From NCBI GenBank assembly GCA_000711775.1, contig ARYC01001555.1:1-64000 (forward strand): 64,000 nucleotides of DNA, given 5' to 3'. This document shows, piece after piece, positions 33,395 to 44,145 of the stretch (position 1 is its first letter; each line of letters opens with the position of its first letter). The position numbers and the translations under genes are program-made. The notes under the pieces were generated by a model. That model was not told the origin of the DNA. It searched no databases and saw nothing but the letters and a program-made list of their open reading frames with translations. The stretch is from Oxytricha trifallax. Its lineage: Eukaryota > Ciliophora > Spirotrichea > Sporadotrichida > Oxytrichidae.

Positions 33395-34639
33395 TCAATC
33401 GGCTGCCTTCTTGGCTCCCTGATCAGTTTTAAATCTTGAGTAGAGGAACAGGGCTACCATTGGCGCTGTTAATGGGAATGCCTCCTCCCCGCTTTGTGTC
33501 GGTATCTCGGATTGGCAGAGCAAACATCTCGACTTGAAAGCATTGGCATCTTCAGGGTCCATCTTACTAAACGGCAGTGTGTTTGATGTGATGATTATGA
33601 AACACCCCGTGTACCTGAAATCCACGCCGCCATACTTCTGCTTTATGGCCATCCCTTCACCCTCCATTAACCGTTTCATCCCGGCAATCCCTGATGATCC
33701 AAATACCTTCGGGAGATTGAGCTCGTTCATGATAAGTATTTGTGGCTCGCCGGCCTTGTCTTGTTTCATTGAGACGTGGAAATGCGAATTGGACTGTACG
33801 TATTGCTCGCACACGAATATCTCCTCCAGAATACGAGTGATTTTTGTCTTCCCGGTATTGGTGGGCCCGTATATCCAGATGCTGTGAATCTTGCTGTTCT
33901 TGCGCTTGATTAGGAGCTCATACAGGGCATCGAGAATGTGGAGGTAGCCGAGTGCTTGTAGATCGGCATCCTTTGGAGTACTGGAGTCATCACCGTTTTT
34001 CTTTAGATCAGCAATGTATTCTTGGAGAGATGTAATTATTGGTACCCTCTCCCTAATGGCGACGCCGGACTTCTGAATCACTTTATCAGCGTTGTTCATT
34101 GAGCTGTATGCCTTGGCAATGGCTACGAGCTGGTTCACATCTCCTGAATTTTTCCGAATGAACTCCTCCTTTGACTGTGCTCCCCCTGAAAGCCTCTCGA
34201 TCATGTAGTCATTGGTAACATCGACAGCGCCTCTAGAACCGCGCTCCTGCATTTATGATTCCTTCACCTTCTTAGCATTCTCTTTTGCGATAAACTGCTC
34301 GTAATGGTGAGAAGGCCCGTATATTAGCTTAAGTCCATCCACTGCTGATGCGAACTTCTCTTATGAATGATGTCCGAGAAGCTTGGCTGTTAGTTCCAGC
34401 TGTGTCATAATCGCCTTGCCTTTGCGCTTCTTTTCTGTGAAGTATTACTTGTTGGCTCCGATGGAATCTGTCTTGAAGCGAATGCAGAGGTAGTAAATCT
34501 CAATTGAACGATCGGTGTAGACCTCGATGTGACTGAATCCCGGAATTTGAATTGCCATTAAGCATTGGCACTACTTCCAGAGGTCCGAGCTACCCTCGCT
34601 TTGAATCTGTAGGAAGAATTAGTGACGGTTGTGAGACAT
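33395..34639 (-). CDS. Rep-like protein with superfamily 3 helicase domain, 414 residues
   Basis: ATG 34637-34639 to TGA 33395-33397, one uninterrupted frame. Five TAA/TAG codons in the first 129 codons must be read as Gln, so the gene is decoded by the host's variant code; the remaining 285 codons contain none. Residues ~258-265 are a Walker A loop (GPTNTGKT). Residues ~301-306 (ILIMNE) fit Walker B, and ~348-353 (IIITSN) fit motif C of SF3 helicases of the CRESS-DNA/parvovirus type. The N-terminal part could be a diverged HUH endonuclease: FFLQIQ at 8-13 (motif I), HIE at 37-39 (motif II) and FIAK at 116-119 (motif III, with Phe where catalytic Tyr is usual). The helicase call is firm. The endonuclease call and its activity are uncertain. 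GC content is far above the window's. Confidence 0.82.
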
Positions 34640-34748
34640 TATTATTGGTTAACTAACTGAGTCTCCGCGCAGTAATAAGGTCACGATGGCTTCTCATTCA
34701 TTTAAACATCCGTCTTAGTGGTCTCCGGTGAGTTGGTTCCATTGTAGT

Positions 34749-34988
34749 TCTACACATTCGTAATTATTAAACTAATTACATATTACATTGCGGTGGACCA
34801 CCAAAAACTCCGGCCAGACCACCTGACCACTTTTTAATATATTTAATCATTTATTAATTAATCAATTTTAATACTAAATCTAATTACACTTACTAATACT
34901 CCTAATTCATGACAGTTATAATTACTAAAATAATTCTAATTTAATTGTATTTCTTAAATTTCCTATTTTTATCTATTTTAACAATAAT
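34749..34988 (-). repeat. Right terminal inverted repeat
   Basis: Reverse complement of 33089-33328 with a few mismatches and one or two single-base indels. Confidence 0.85.
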
Positions 34989-35046
34989 GTAATGAAAGTA
35001 AAAGTTAGTGCAGCTACTTTCCACAAATAACGAACTATTAAATTTT

Positions 35047-36600
35047 ATGTTTGATAAAATGTTCAAAAATAACAAAAAGGCCAAGGATTAAAATCTCTCT
35101 AATAAGTAAAATCTCTGTCATTAAAATCTGGACTTACTTGATGAAGAAGACAACACTTTAAACTTTTAAAGTTTAATGCAGAATAGTGAGATTCCAGATA
35201 ACTTATAAGTTGGATACAGGACTAACACTTATACTTAAAATGGAGATGAGTAGAATTTTAATTATGAAACTAGAGGAACTTTTTCACCTGCCATACAGTA
35301 TTAAGAACCCTCGTAGAATAGCAAAACAGTAAAGAACTCTTAATATATGTTTGGAATTAATAATTCTTCTGACCCTTATCTGGCTTTTATAATAAAATAT
35401 GAAAATAAATTTTTAAAAAATTAAAATTTGAGAAAAAGCAATATTTCTCATGATGGAAGTTATTATAAAGAATATTTTAGTCTCTTAAGTTATTTAATAA
35501 ATTCCTATAGTTTATCATCTTATTAATATATTGGCATAATTTATTATAACAAGTTAGTGAATAGCAACACTATCAAAGACAGACAAGGCCATCAAGCTCC
35601 ACTAAAAGACAGAAAGTAACGGTCAATGATGACAGCAGACTACAACCACTCTGCTGCAGTTAAAAACCTTCACAATAAAACTTAGCATATTCCAATGAAC
35701 ACTTAGTTTATGAACATCACTTAATCGCAGTCGAATACTCAGAAACTTTAGTCATTGGATCACGCTAACACTCTAAACCCTTCTAATTAAACAAATGTTT
35801 TTGGGAATGACACAGCCAAATAGATTAATACAGTCGGAAGTGATTAATCATAAATCTATTTATACAATATATATGTTTAGCATACTTTCCCCCTTATTTA
35901 AAATTATATTAAGTGACATATAAGTTCCTCCACATCATGACGCATACTACTCAGCCTCGCCTTTGATAGGAAAAGGAGTGGTAACAAGTGGTAAAATCCA
36001 ACAATCCAACATTTTACTGAGCAGAATCAAGGAATCAAACTTTAATGGGAACATGTTGTCATAGATTGACACTGACTTACTTTAGCAGTAGTATATAAGT
36101 TAGGAAAACACTATATTAAATTCTCAATCACCTAAGACTTACTATGAAAATGGGAAGGAAGTGGTGTTTTCAAGGAGGAGTAAATTTGCTTAAGCTGCTG
36201 AGAATAATATCATCTTCCCTGATATCAATTTTAATTTATCTCAGAAGACGCTTTTTAAAGTATTAAATAATTACGGATTATAATTAATAATGTATCAATG
36301 GTAGAAGAGGAAGCAATACAGGAGATATAACTATGACAGCTTCTGGAAGAGTTAAATCTAGACCTTATGACGATACATATACTATTCTAGATATAAATTA
36401 ATAGGCATTTCATAATTTTATAATTCTTAATATTTCTATATTTAAGAATAACACTGAAAAATTACTATAAGGAAGCAAGAATTTATTGATGTTAAATAAT
36501 ACTGGGGGGAAGAGAGGTAAAAGCACAAGGCCGATGATGCAAGTTAAAAATGGGAAATTACTGCTAGTCAAGGCTGTTTGATATATTTAGTTATAAATTT
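35047..36600 (+). CDS. Disordered Asn/Gln/Ser-rich protein, IES-split
   Basis: ATG 35047 opens a frame rich in TAA/TAG Gln codons (MFDKMFKNNKKAKDQ). An AT-rich interruption lies at about 35385-35545. Another disordered stretch follows to ~35850, and another interruption at ~35855-35935. A Ser/Ile-rich segment comes next (ASPLIGKGVVTSGKIQQS; QQQYISQENTILNSQSPK; KEVVFSRRSKFAQAAENN). IESs at 36224-36293 and 36380-36462 have clear pointers. After them the frame reads DDTYTIRKQEFIDVKQYWGE and a Lys/Asp-rich helix to ~36580. The stop was not identified. I do not recognise the family; one part may be a short folded helix among low-complexity sequence. Confidence 0.6.
36224..36293 (+). other. IES, pointer ATCAAT, 70 bp
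   Basis: ATCAAT at 36224-36229 and 36294-36299. Excision joins IIFPD to INGRRGSNTGDI. Confidence 0.8.
36380..36462 (+). other. IES, pointer TACTAT, 83 bp
   Basis: TACTAT at 36380-36385 and 36463-36468 in the same phase. Excision joins YDDTY to TIRKQEFIDVKQYW. Confidence 0.75.
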
Positions 36601-36829
36601 ATAAATTCGTTTCCAACCAGGTATTATAAATTTATATAAAGAATCATTTCATATAACTTGTTAATCTTGTTAATCCAAAATAAATAATATTCTCACTTAA
36701 ATGTAACTTCACAAAACAATCAAACCTTGTCAAACTTCGAATATATAATCATATTTTTATATAAATTTATCATAGTATGAGGTGTCAGCACAAATTCAAG
36801 TTCACAATTATCCTTGTCTCACATCTTTC

Positions 36830-37650
36830 TCATTAAGCAGATGCTTTGACTGGAGTATTGTTCTTGTTCTTGAGGTTGAAGTAGCTGCTCATGATGCCAT
36901 CGTCTTGCTCATGAGGGGGGTTGTACAAAATGCCTCCGCAAATCTTCTTCTGCTTGATAGCCTCCTCCTTGTTGAGAGTTGCTTGCTCAAGGATCTCCTC
37001 ACGAGAGTTGAACTTGTGACCCTCGTACACCTTCAAGTTGTAGCACTTGAGAAGACGACAGATTCTGAGTCTGATCTCGGTCTCAGACCACTCCTTCTTG
37101 AAGATCTCCATCTTGTTCTTGATGTCCTTGTAGTTGGTAGCTCCGTACTTTATCACGCCCTACAACAAAATAATCAATAAATATCATCAGAAAGCTATTG
37201 GTAAATAAGCTTGGATTAAATTAAAAACAGCAAAAAGTGAGGGAAAAATAAGCAGTTTGATTTGTTGAGTTTTTTTATATTGCATTTTATAATTAAGCTT
37301 TTTATTGATATTTACTCAACCAAATTACTCTTCCATCACACATGCCATTTGTTAATCTTATAATCTCACCGCCTTTGCATTATTGAAGATTGTTTTTGAT
37401 GACTTACCTTGATGAGTTCCTCGTTGATCTCCTTGCTCCAGTAATGTCCCTTCTTGACATTGAAGTACTTGAAGTTGAGTGATCCATCCTCGAAGTAGAT
37501 ATTCTTGTTGACCTCGATGAAGCTCTGCCTCATCTTGATGATGTAGTTACGCTTGGCGTAGTCCAGCTCATTGCTCACACTACCCACGCGCATGTTCGAG
37601 TGCTTGGGCAACAGATGCTGTTGGGCTTGTTGCTATTTGGCGGTGCTCAT
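36830..37650 (-). CDS. SANT/Myb-like domain protein
   Basis: ATG 37648-37650 starts MSTAKQQQAQQHLLPK, with TAG read as Gln. The first exon runs to EINEELIK at 37408. A 248-nt GT-AG interval (37160-37407) then leads to GVIKYGATNYKDIKNK; the frame ends at TGA 36830-36832 after KASAQ. GHYWSKEINEELIKGVIKYG and KEWSETEIRLRICRLL have the spaced Trp and hydrophobic residues of SANT/Myb repeats, so a chromatin or DNA-binding role is inferred. The interval is long for introns here and may combine an intron with an IES. The gene is divergent from the ABT1 gene, 180 bp apart. Confidence 0.75.
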
Positions 37651-37830
37651 TGATTCTCAAATTATTTATTATTAATTTATACTTTAATTTAAATTAATCA
37701 AATATAACAAGCAAAATGTGTTTTATAAGTTTAAGAATATTTATAATGTTGCTTTGACAAAATATAAAAAGAATAAATAAATGCAAAAATATTGGTAATT
37801 TATAATAAATAATATAATAGTTAAATAGAA

Positions 37831-38872
37831 ATGAATAAAAAGGCATTAGATCCTCGCTTTGCTTAATAATTTTCTGAAGATGAAGACGATCACTCACACA
37901 TTGAAGATTCTGATAAACTATACAAATATTTATATAAAATAATTTACTCTTTTTATCTTACTTTATGCAAGAAGATATTTAAGAAGATGAAGATAATGAT
38001 ATTGAGTCTCAACCAGACAATGAAGAATAAGATGAAGAATAAGATTTATAATCATAAGTAGATGATGCTAAAGAACTAGAGGCAGAACATTTACTTAATT
38101 TACAGAAGGCAAACAACAGAGGAGTATGCTATCTCCCTCGTATTCCACCATTCATGAACCCTATGAATCTCAGGAAACTTATGTCAAATCGTTTTCAGAT
38201 AGAAAGAATTTATCTTGGTGCTGAAGGTAAGTCCAACACTCTCTTTATTCAATAAACTTACATATATTTCTTGTTTTACAATACAATAAATAACTTAACA
38301 TATTACAGCTGAGCATGTGACTAAGCAGAGAAGAAAGCAGGGAGGAAACCACAAAACTAAGTACACCGAGGGTTGGATAGAATTCACTAAGAAATCTGAA
38401 GCCAAGATGGCAGCACTGGCATTAAATGGCACCCAGATAGGAGGCAAGAAGAGGCGTAACTTGTTCTATGATGACATTTGGACTATCAAGTACCTACCTA
38501 AGTTCAAATGTCTCTCATCACTTTTTTATAATTTAATGGCAGCACCTGACTGAGAAATTGGCATATGACCAGAAAGTGAGGGAGTAGAGACTTAAGACAT
38601 AAAATGCACAAGCGAAAAAGGAGATAAACTTCTACATGGAGAAGGTAGATTTGAAGAAGAAACTTGATAAAATGGAGGAGAAGAAGCAGAAGAAGATGGA
38701 TAAATAACAACACAATGCTAATGAAGCTGATGAGAGTGATGATAATGATTAGAAGGATGATGGAGTTGCTGAATTGGGTCATGAAAAGAAGAAAAAGAAG
38801 AACTTGGTGAAGATAATGAAGTATAATCAGAGGAAGAGGAGAGAGTTCAAGCAGAGAACACCAGTGATGTGA
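37831..38872 (+). CDS. ESF2: ABT1/ESF2 homologue, ribosome biogenesis RRM protein, 287 residues
   Basis: ATG 37831 to TGA 38870-38872. Removing IESs 37903-37970 and 38507-38534 plus the 82-nt GT-AG intron (38227-38308) leaves 864 nt, exactly 288 codons. An acidic Glu/Asp/Gln-rich N-terminus precedes NNRGVCYLPRIPPFMNPMNL and the RRM core (YTEGWIEFTKKSEAKMAALA, GTQIGGKKRRNLFYDDIWTI). KYLPKFKWQHLTEKLAYDQK and a basic coiled-coil tail (QAKKEINFYMEKVDLKKKL) complete the family signature. ESF2/ABT1 acts in the nucleolus on early 18S rRNA processing within the small-subunit processome. Length and motif order match the family. Confidence 0.93.
37903..37970 (+). other. IES, pointer GAAGAT, 68 bp
   Basis: GAAGAT at 37903-37908 and 37971-37976. 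Excision keeps the acidic N-terminal frame (SHIEDIQEDED). Confidence 0.85.
38507..38534 (+). other. IES, pointer AATG, 28 bp
   Basis: AATG at 38507-38510 and 38535-38538. Excision restores the family motif KFKWQHLTEKLAY. Confidence 0.88.
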
Positions 38873-39371
38873 TGGAAATAAGTGGAAGTCGTAAAATCAT
38901 GCAAACATTAATTAAGAATATTATTAATATGCCAATATATATGGCAATAATCTAATTTAATTATTTATTTATCAGTACAAGCATGAAAAAATCAGTGATA
39001 CTATGCATTAGTCTATAAATTTACTCAAGTCTGTGATAAAATTATATAAATACAAACAAATACCATAAAAATTAAAGCTATAAATTAGAATAGATTTAAG
39101 TGTTTTATAGGAAGATGATGCTTTTGTTATTATAAAAGTTTATATGTTATAACAGGTAGATCTATTATCACTTTATAATTTGAGAATTTTAGTCACCTTT
39201 ATATATTTATTTCACATACTCAAATTTAAACATGAGCTTTTAACTCCTGCTCACTTACTAAATTTATTGGATATATTTTAATTTTGGCTTTTAATTTTCT
39301 TGTCTTGTGTTTTTGCATTTAATTTAATCAGAAAGCTTTTTTTTCAAATTAAAGTATCATCAGAGACGATG
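38873..39371. other. Intergenic AT-rich region
   Basis: Convergent spacer; no feature recognised. Confidence 0.45.
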
Positions 39372-41030
39372 TCACACTTATGGAGTCATATAAGTTAATA
39401 TTGAGAGGCAGTAGGCATTTAGGTTATTGATCTTATCGGGTATAACAGTCTGTACTCCTCCAGCATGTAAACCTTAACAATAAAAAAGCAGAATAACATA
39501 GTAACTAAGGTATGTTTATTATTCCACATAGTAATGGTCTATAACATTAAGGCCTCCCAGCTTGCCCCCATCACTCATCTCTCCGCCTCCACCAGTATCT
39601 CCACTATTATTAGTTTTTTATTTATAAGCCACTATTTAACCTCCATATTCCTTCAGTAGCTCCTGTGGATCGAAAAATTTACCAAGATTTAACAGGTAAT
39701 TTTCATCGAAGAGCACTGAATGCCTTTTGTAAAATTTCTATTGGAATTTCTACTTTACTTTAAGAGTTATGTTTTGTAAACTTATACGTACTATGAATAT
39801 TCTGTTTAGGCGAAATGGATAATGATTCTATACTAAGTCTTCTATAAATAAAAATCACACACAAAACTTTCTATGTTGAAAGTTTTTCAATTTACAACCA
39901 TACTAATATTTGTGTTGAATTTACAATTAATGTTTCTATCATTTCCAGTATATCAAGTCTGAAATCAGAATTTTCAAGATCGTAGACGATTGACAATTTA
40001 TTCGCGAAGCCATGGTTGGTTACTAATTTTGGCATGAGCTACTCAATTATGTACACCAGGTATACGCGGTACTAATTCAATGCTAGACCAGAAGTCCTGA
40101 AAAATGACTAGCTGTCTCTATGATTTGGTCTGATATAGATGCACGGGCACATTTCACGATCAGATCCAGAGAAAACTATATGTTGGGTTTTTAGGATTTA
40201 AGCGATTTCTTAGGTTGCAATAGGCATTATTGAATTTCTCCATTCAATTCCTAAGTAATTAATCAGCAGTAAAAAGAGTTTTTGATTGAGACATTTAAAG
40301 ATGGTAGTTTATAAAAGCAATTTTTAATGAATGTCTTGGATTATCTTTTTACAAGCTATTTATGGATTCCAAGAAGATGAAGCAAGGAAACGTCTTATTT
40401 CAGCGAAGTCATACCTTTAAACTTTTTGGCATGCTAAGTTATTTTTTATTTCTTAGGTTAGTTCCGACAAAGTCTTTTCTATTAATGATTATATGTTCTT
40501 CCCATAAATATTTTACTCGAAATTCTTCTTCATTTCCTTTGTATTTCTTTGCTGTTCTTATTTTTGTTTAAGTAAGTTCAATCTAATGAATTTTATTTAC
40601 TTATATTAATGTTTCAGTTAAAACTTATGAAATGACAAATTATCAAATTCCCACTTTAATAATTATAAATCTACGAACTTGTGCATCAGGAGAAGGCTCT
40701 CTAACTCTCTATGGAGTCCTACTTTTACTGGGACTACTAGGCCCCACAAACATATTCCCCGTGGCACTCACCCCTGCAATTGCATTTTTATTAACTGTGT
40801 TGCCTACTCCCCCACTGCTACCTTGAATGTTATTTTGATCGTGAAATATTCTGAGTTTGTGTCGTTGTCTATTGCCACGCTCTTTCCTCATGAGTTTATT
40901 CAAAGTAAACTACCTTGACTCCATGCTCATCAAAGAATTACTGCTTGATTATGAGTGAATCATTCCCAGGCCTTGAAAGTAGCCATGAGGAGGAGGGGTG
41001 CTTAAATCATCACTGCCTTTCTCAAAGTAT
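39372..41030 (-). CDS. Sec14-like (CRAL-TRIO) lipid-transfer protein
   Basis: The minus-strand N-terminal part (about 41030-40650) is Ser/Gly-rich and disordered, with ATGs at 40930 and 40924. A CRAL-TRIO domain follows: IVFSGSDREMCPCIYIRP, YRVYLVYIIEQLMPKLV, KLSIVYDLENSDFRLDILEM, then after an interruption HSVLFDENYLLNLGKFFDPQ and ELLKEYGGQIVAY. These match the phosphoinositide/lipid-pocket strands and the terminal 'L..yGG' of Sec14 proteins. A Gly-rich stretch and a final segment (GLHAGGVQTVIPDKINN) end at TGA 39372-39374. Several interruptions (40270-40620, 39740-39930, 39470-39545) are unresolved. Role by family: transfer or presentation of phosphatidylinositol or other lipids. Confidence 0.75.
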
Positions 41031-41481
41031 TTTCAACAATTATTATTATAAATATTTGATTTATATATCATTTATATACAGCACTCAATCATTAATAAAT
41101 CCTATATCTTATTGAGTGAATTTTATATTAAAATTTCATGAAAGTATTAATCTATATCCTTCCTCTACTCATTCTCAATCTTTCTAGCTTCATTCGAACA
41201 GCAATTATTTCCCATATTTTATATGTAATTTTACTAACACACTGATTAATTAATCTATTTTTAATATATATAGCGAGATCTAATTTAAATACTAGGTTAA
41301 TTACTTAGCAAATCATTGATTTATTAAAATGAATTAAACTACTTTTATTAGTATAAATTAAAGATAAAATCCCATTAAATCATTTATAAAATAAGAAATA
41401 AAGGTATTAATAATAAATAAAAGTATTTTTAAAAAATTTTATGATAAAAGGAGAGTTTTATAGTTTTTTTAGAGGATATAT
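41031..41481. other. AT-rich spacer
   Basis: No supported feature; may hold the first exon or promoter of the Sec14-like gene. Confidence 0.4.
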
Positions 41482-43114
41482 GTTCCGACCGAGACCCGTA
41501 CCCCCCCCGTACCCCTCTTCTAAAAAATACCCCCTTCACACCCGTACCCCCGTACCCCCCCCGTACCCCCCCATACCCCCGTACCCCCCCATAAAATCCC
41601 CCATTTCATATGAAATTTTTTATCCGCGCAGTCTGAATCGATTTCCTTCCTGACATCTCGATATCATATAATGATAATTTTATATATAAAATATTATAAA
41701 TTTTTGAAAATTTTTCTTTGCTTATTAGCGCATAATAACATGTAAAGTTTTAATTTTTTTAATTTTTTTTCAACATCCGTCATCACTTTTTTTGTATATA
41801 CTCCCATAGGAAAATATTTATTTATAAGTTGCTCATTGATTACATAATTTTAACATAATAATTATTTCTAAAGTATTTTATATATTATTTCTATCATTTT
41901 AAATCAACTCAATCCAGCTTATCTCAAGCAAATTAAAACAAAAAAGTAATTTTTTATAATACTTTTAGAGTATAAATTCTTTTTTAAAATATATTAAAAT
42001 AAATAATTTATTTTTTTATTATCACTTAAATGTTACAAAGTCTCACTTTATAATTATATAATATTTTTTAAAAAATAATTCTATATTTTTTTAATATTGT
42101 AGGCATGCATTTGGATTTGGAAATTAAAAAAATATCTGATAATTAATTATATTCGTGGAACTTAATTTACTCGAAACCTAGGCAATATGGTACTTGTTCA
42201 ATTGAGATTTCAAAATTAGCAAGACATAACTTTTGCAGTATACCTCTATTGCATCCCTAAATTTGGATAGATCAACAAAATATTTTGTGTGATTTGTTAA
42301 GTTAAATTATATGTCAAATATTTTGTTGATCTATCCAAATTTAGGGATGCAATAGAGGTATACTGCAAAAGTTATGTCTTGCTAATTTTGAAATCTCAAT
42401 TGAACAAGTACCATATTGCCTAGGTTTCGAGTAAATTAAGTTCCACGAATATAATTAATTATCAGATATTTTTTTTAATTTCCAAATCCAAATGCATGCC
42501 TACAATATTAAAAAAATATAGAATTATTTTTTAAAAAATATTATATAATTATAAAGTGAGACTTTGTAACATTTAAGTGATAATAAAAAAATAAATTATT
42601 TATTTTAATACATTTTAAAAAAGAATTTATACTCTAAAAGTATTACAAAAAATTACTTTTTTGTTTTAATTTGCTTGAGATAAGCTGGATTGAGTTGATT
42701 TAAAATGATAGAAATAATATATAAAATACTTTAGAAATAATTATTATGTTAAAATTATGTAATCAATGAGCAACTTATAAATAAATATTTTCCTATGGGA
42801 GTATATACAGAAAAAGTGATGACGGATGTTGAAAAAAAATTAAAAAAAATAAAACTTTACATGTTATTATGCGCTAATAAGCAAAGAAAAAATTTTCAAA
42901 AATTTATAATATTTTATATATAAAATTATCATTATATGATATCGAGATGTCAGGAAGGAAATCGATTCAGACTGCGCGGATAAAAAATTTCATATGAAAT
43001 GGGGGATTTTATGGGGGGGGTACGGGGGGGGTATAGGGGGGTACGGGGTGTGGTAAAGGGGTATATTTTTAGAAGAGGGGTACAGGGGGGGGGTACGGTT
43101 CTCGGTCGTCGAAC
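41482..43114. mobile_element. Large palindromic (foldback) element 2, composite
   Basis: Arms ~41482-42286 and ~42316-43114 pair almost perfectly around a ~29-bp loop. The ends (TGTTCCGACCGAGACCCG, then C-rich) and the next ~250 bp match element 1 at 911-2337. The innermost ~190 bp of each arm, starting near TATTGTAGG at ~42094, match the arms of the smaller palindrome at 61570-61980. GATATA flanks both ends (41475-41480 and 43115-43120), a possible target duplication. No gene inside. Confidence 0.87.
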
Positions 43115-43340
43115 AGATATAAATATATATTTTTAAATGCGAAATATTTAGGGCACAGATAAAATTTTCCAAATCGTTTAATTTTTTTACGAAAACTGAA
43201 GCTTAATACCGTACGCAATTATTTTTGGGGTTTTTTGTTTTGATTTAAGTTGCGGGAAACATTGTAAATTTTAATAATAAAATTTAACGGGTCTGAAAAT
43301 TTTTATTGGGTCTAAAAAATATTATTATTTTAATAAATTT

Positions 43341-43838
43341 CTTGGGGGGGGGGGAAGTTTCCTGCATCGGTTTTTGATAAAAAAAAATTTTAGGGAAGTT
43401 TCCTGCACTTTTTTTTTAAAAAAAATTTTTATTATTAAATTAATCTTTATAAGAACTATCAGCAAACTTCCGAACTATTTTCTTGATATAATTATAATTT
43501 ATATATTAATCAATTAGTCAATATCTCTCTTCAGATTCCAACAACTCAGACATATTTCATCTGATATTTGTTTGTTTCTGTATCTTAACCATTATATTCA
43601 CTTCTCTGCACTCATAGTAATTCCAAATATTGTAACCAATTGTTATTGAAATTCTGATTAAATTTATCTTGTTTTTTACTTGCCTATTTAATGTTAGAAT
43701 TTATTTTCTTGAACTACTTAAATGATGTATAAATATCCTCTTAATAAGGATAAGTCATAAAATGTTAAATTTTATATTTTATGTAAAATTTATTAAATTT
43801 TACATATATAAAAAAAAGTGCAAGAAACTTCCCCCCTA
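43341..43838. repeat. G-run-ended dispersed repeat, copy 1
   Basis: Left end CTT followed by a G run and AAGTTTCCTGCA; right end GTGCAAGAAACTTCCCCCC. A second GGAAGTTTCCTGCAC lies ~50 bp inside the left end. The interior is related to copy 2 (shared CATCTGATATTTG, TTCTGTATCTTAACCAT and TCCAAATATT). Confidence 0.7.
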
Positions 43839-44145
43839 ATTTATTATATTTATATGTAATTGTTATCACTTTCTAAATAATGGGTTATTATCAATAATAA
43901 TTACTCATGACAGGAAACTACCTAATCAATGAATGCAAATTTATTTTGTAACCTAATATGACCTAATATTTCCACGTGCATTTCTATTTTTAAATTAAAA
44001 ACTTTAAAATTTATAATTTTACAAGAAAAATTAATTTAAATCATATATAATTTATTAAATCCATTTATAAAATTATTAACAATTTTATATTAAATGAGAG
44101 TAAATTAAAATTATGTGAGCAGTTAATAATATTTATTAATAAAAC
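43839..44145. other. AT-rich spacer
   Basis: Nothing supported. Confidence 0.4.

Larger units (their letters stand above)
33089..34988. mobile_element. Rep-encoding element with 240-bp terminal inverted repeats
   Basis: The 33089-33328 sequence is repeated in reverse complement at 34749-34988 with very few differences. The outer ~155 bp of each repeat are AT-rich. The inner ~85 bp are GC-rich (GTGGTCAGGTGGTCTGGCC...). Between them is a GC-rich island, clearly different from the surrounding DNA, carrying one complete minus-strand gene. No convincing target duplication was found at the ends. The element lies between the ROK kinase gene and the next gene and interrupts neither. Confidence 0.85.

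Noticed and set aside
33534..33887. 117-codon plus-strand open frame
   Set aside because: Shadow of the Rep gene, which on the other strand has clear helicase motifs.
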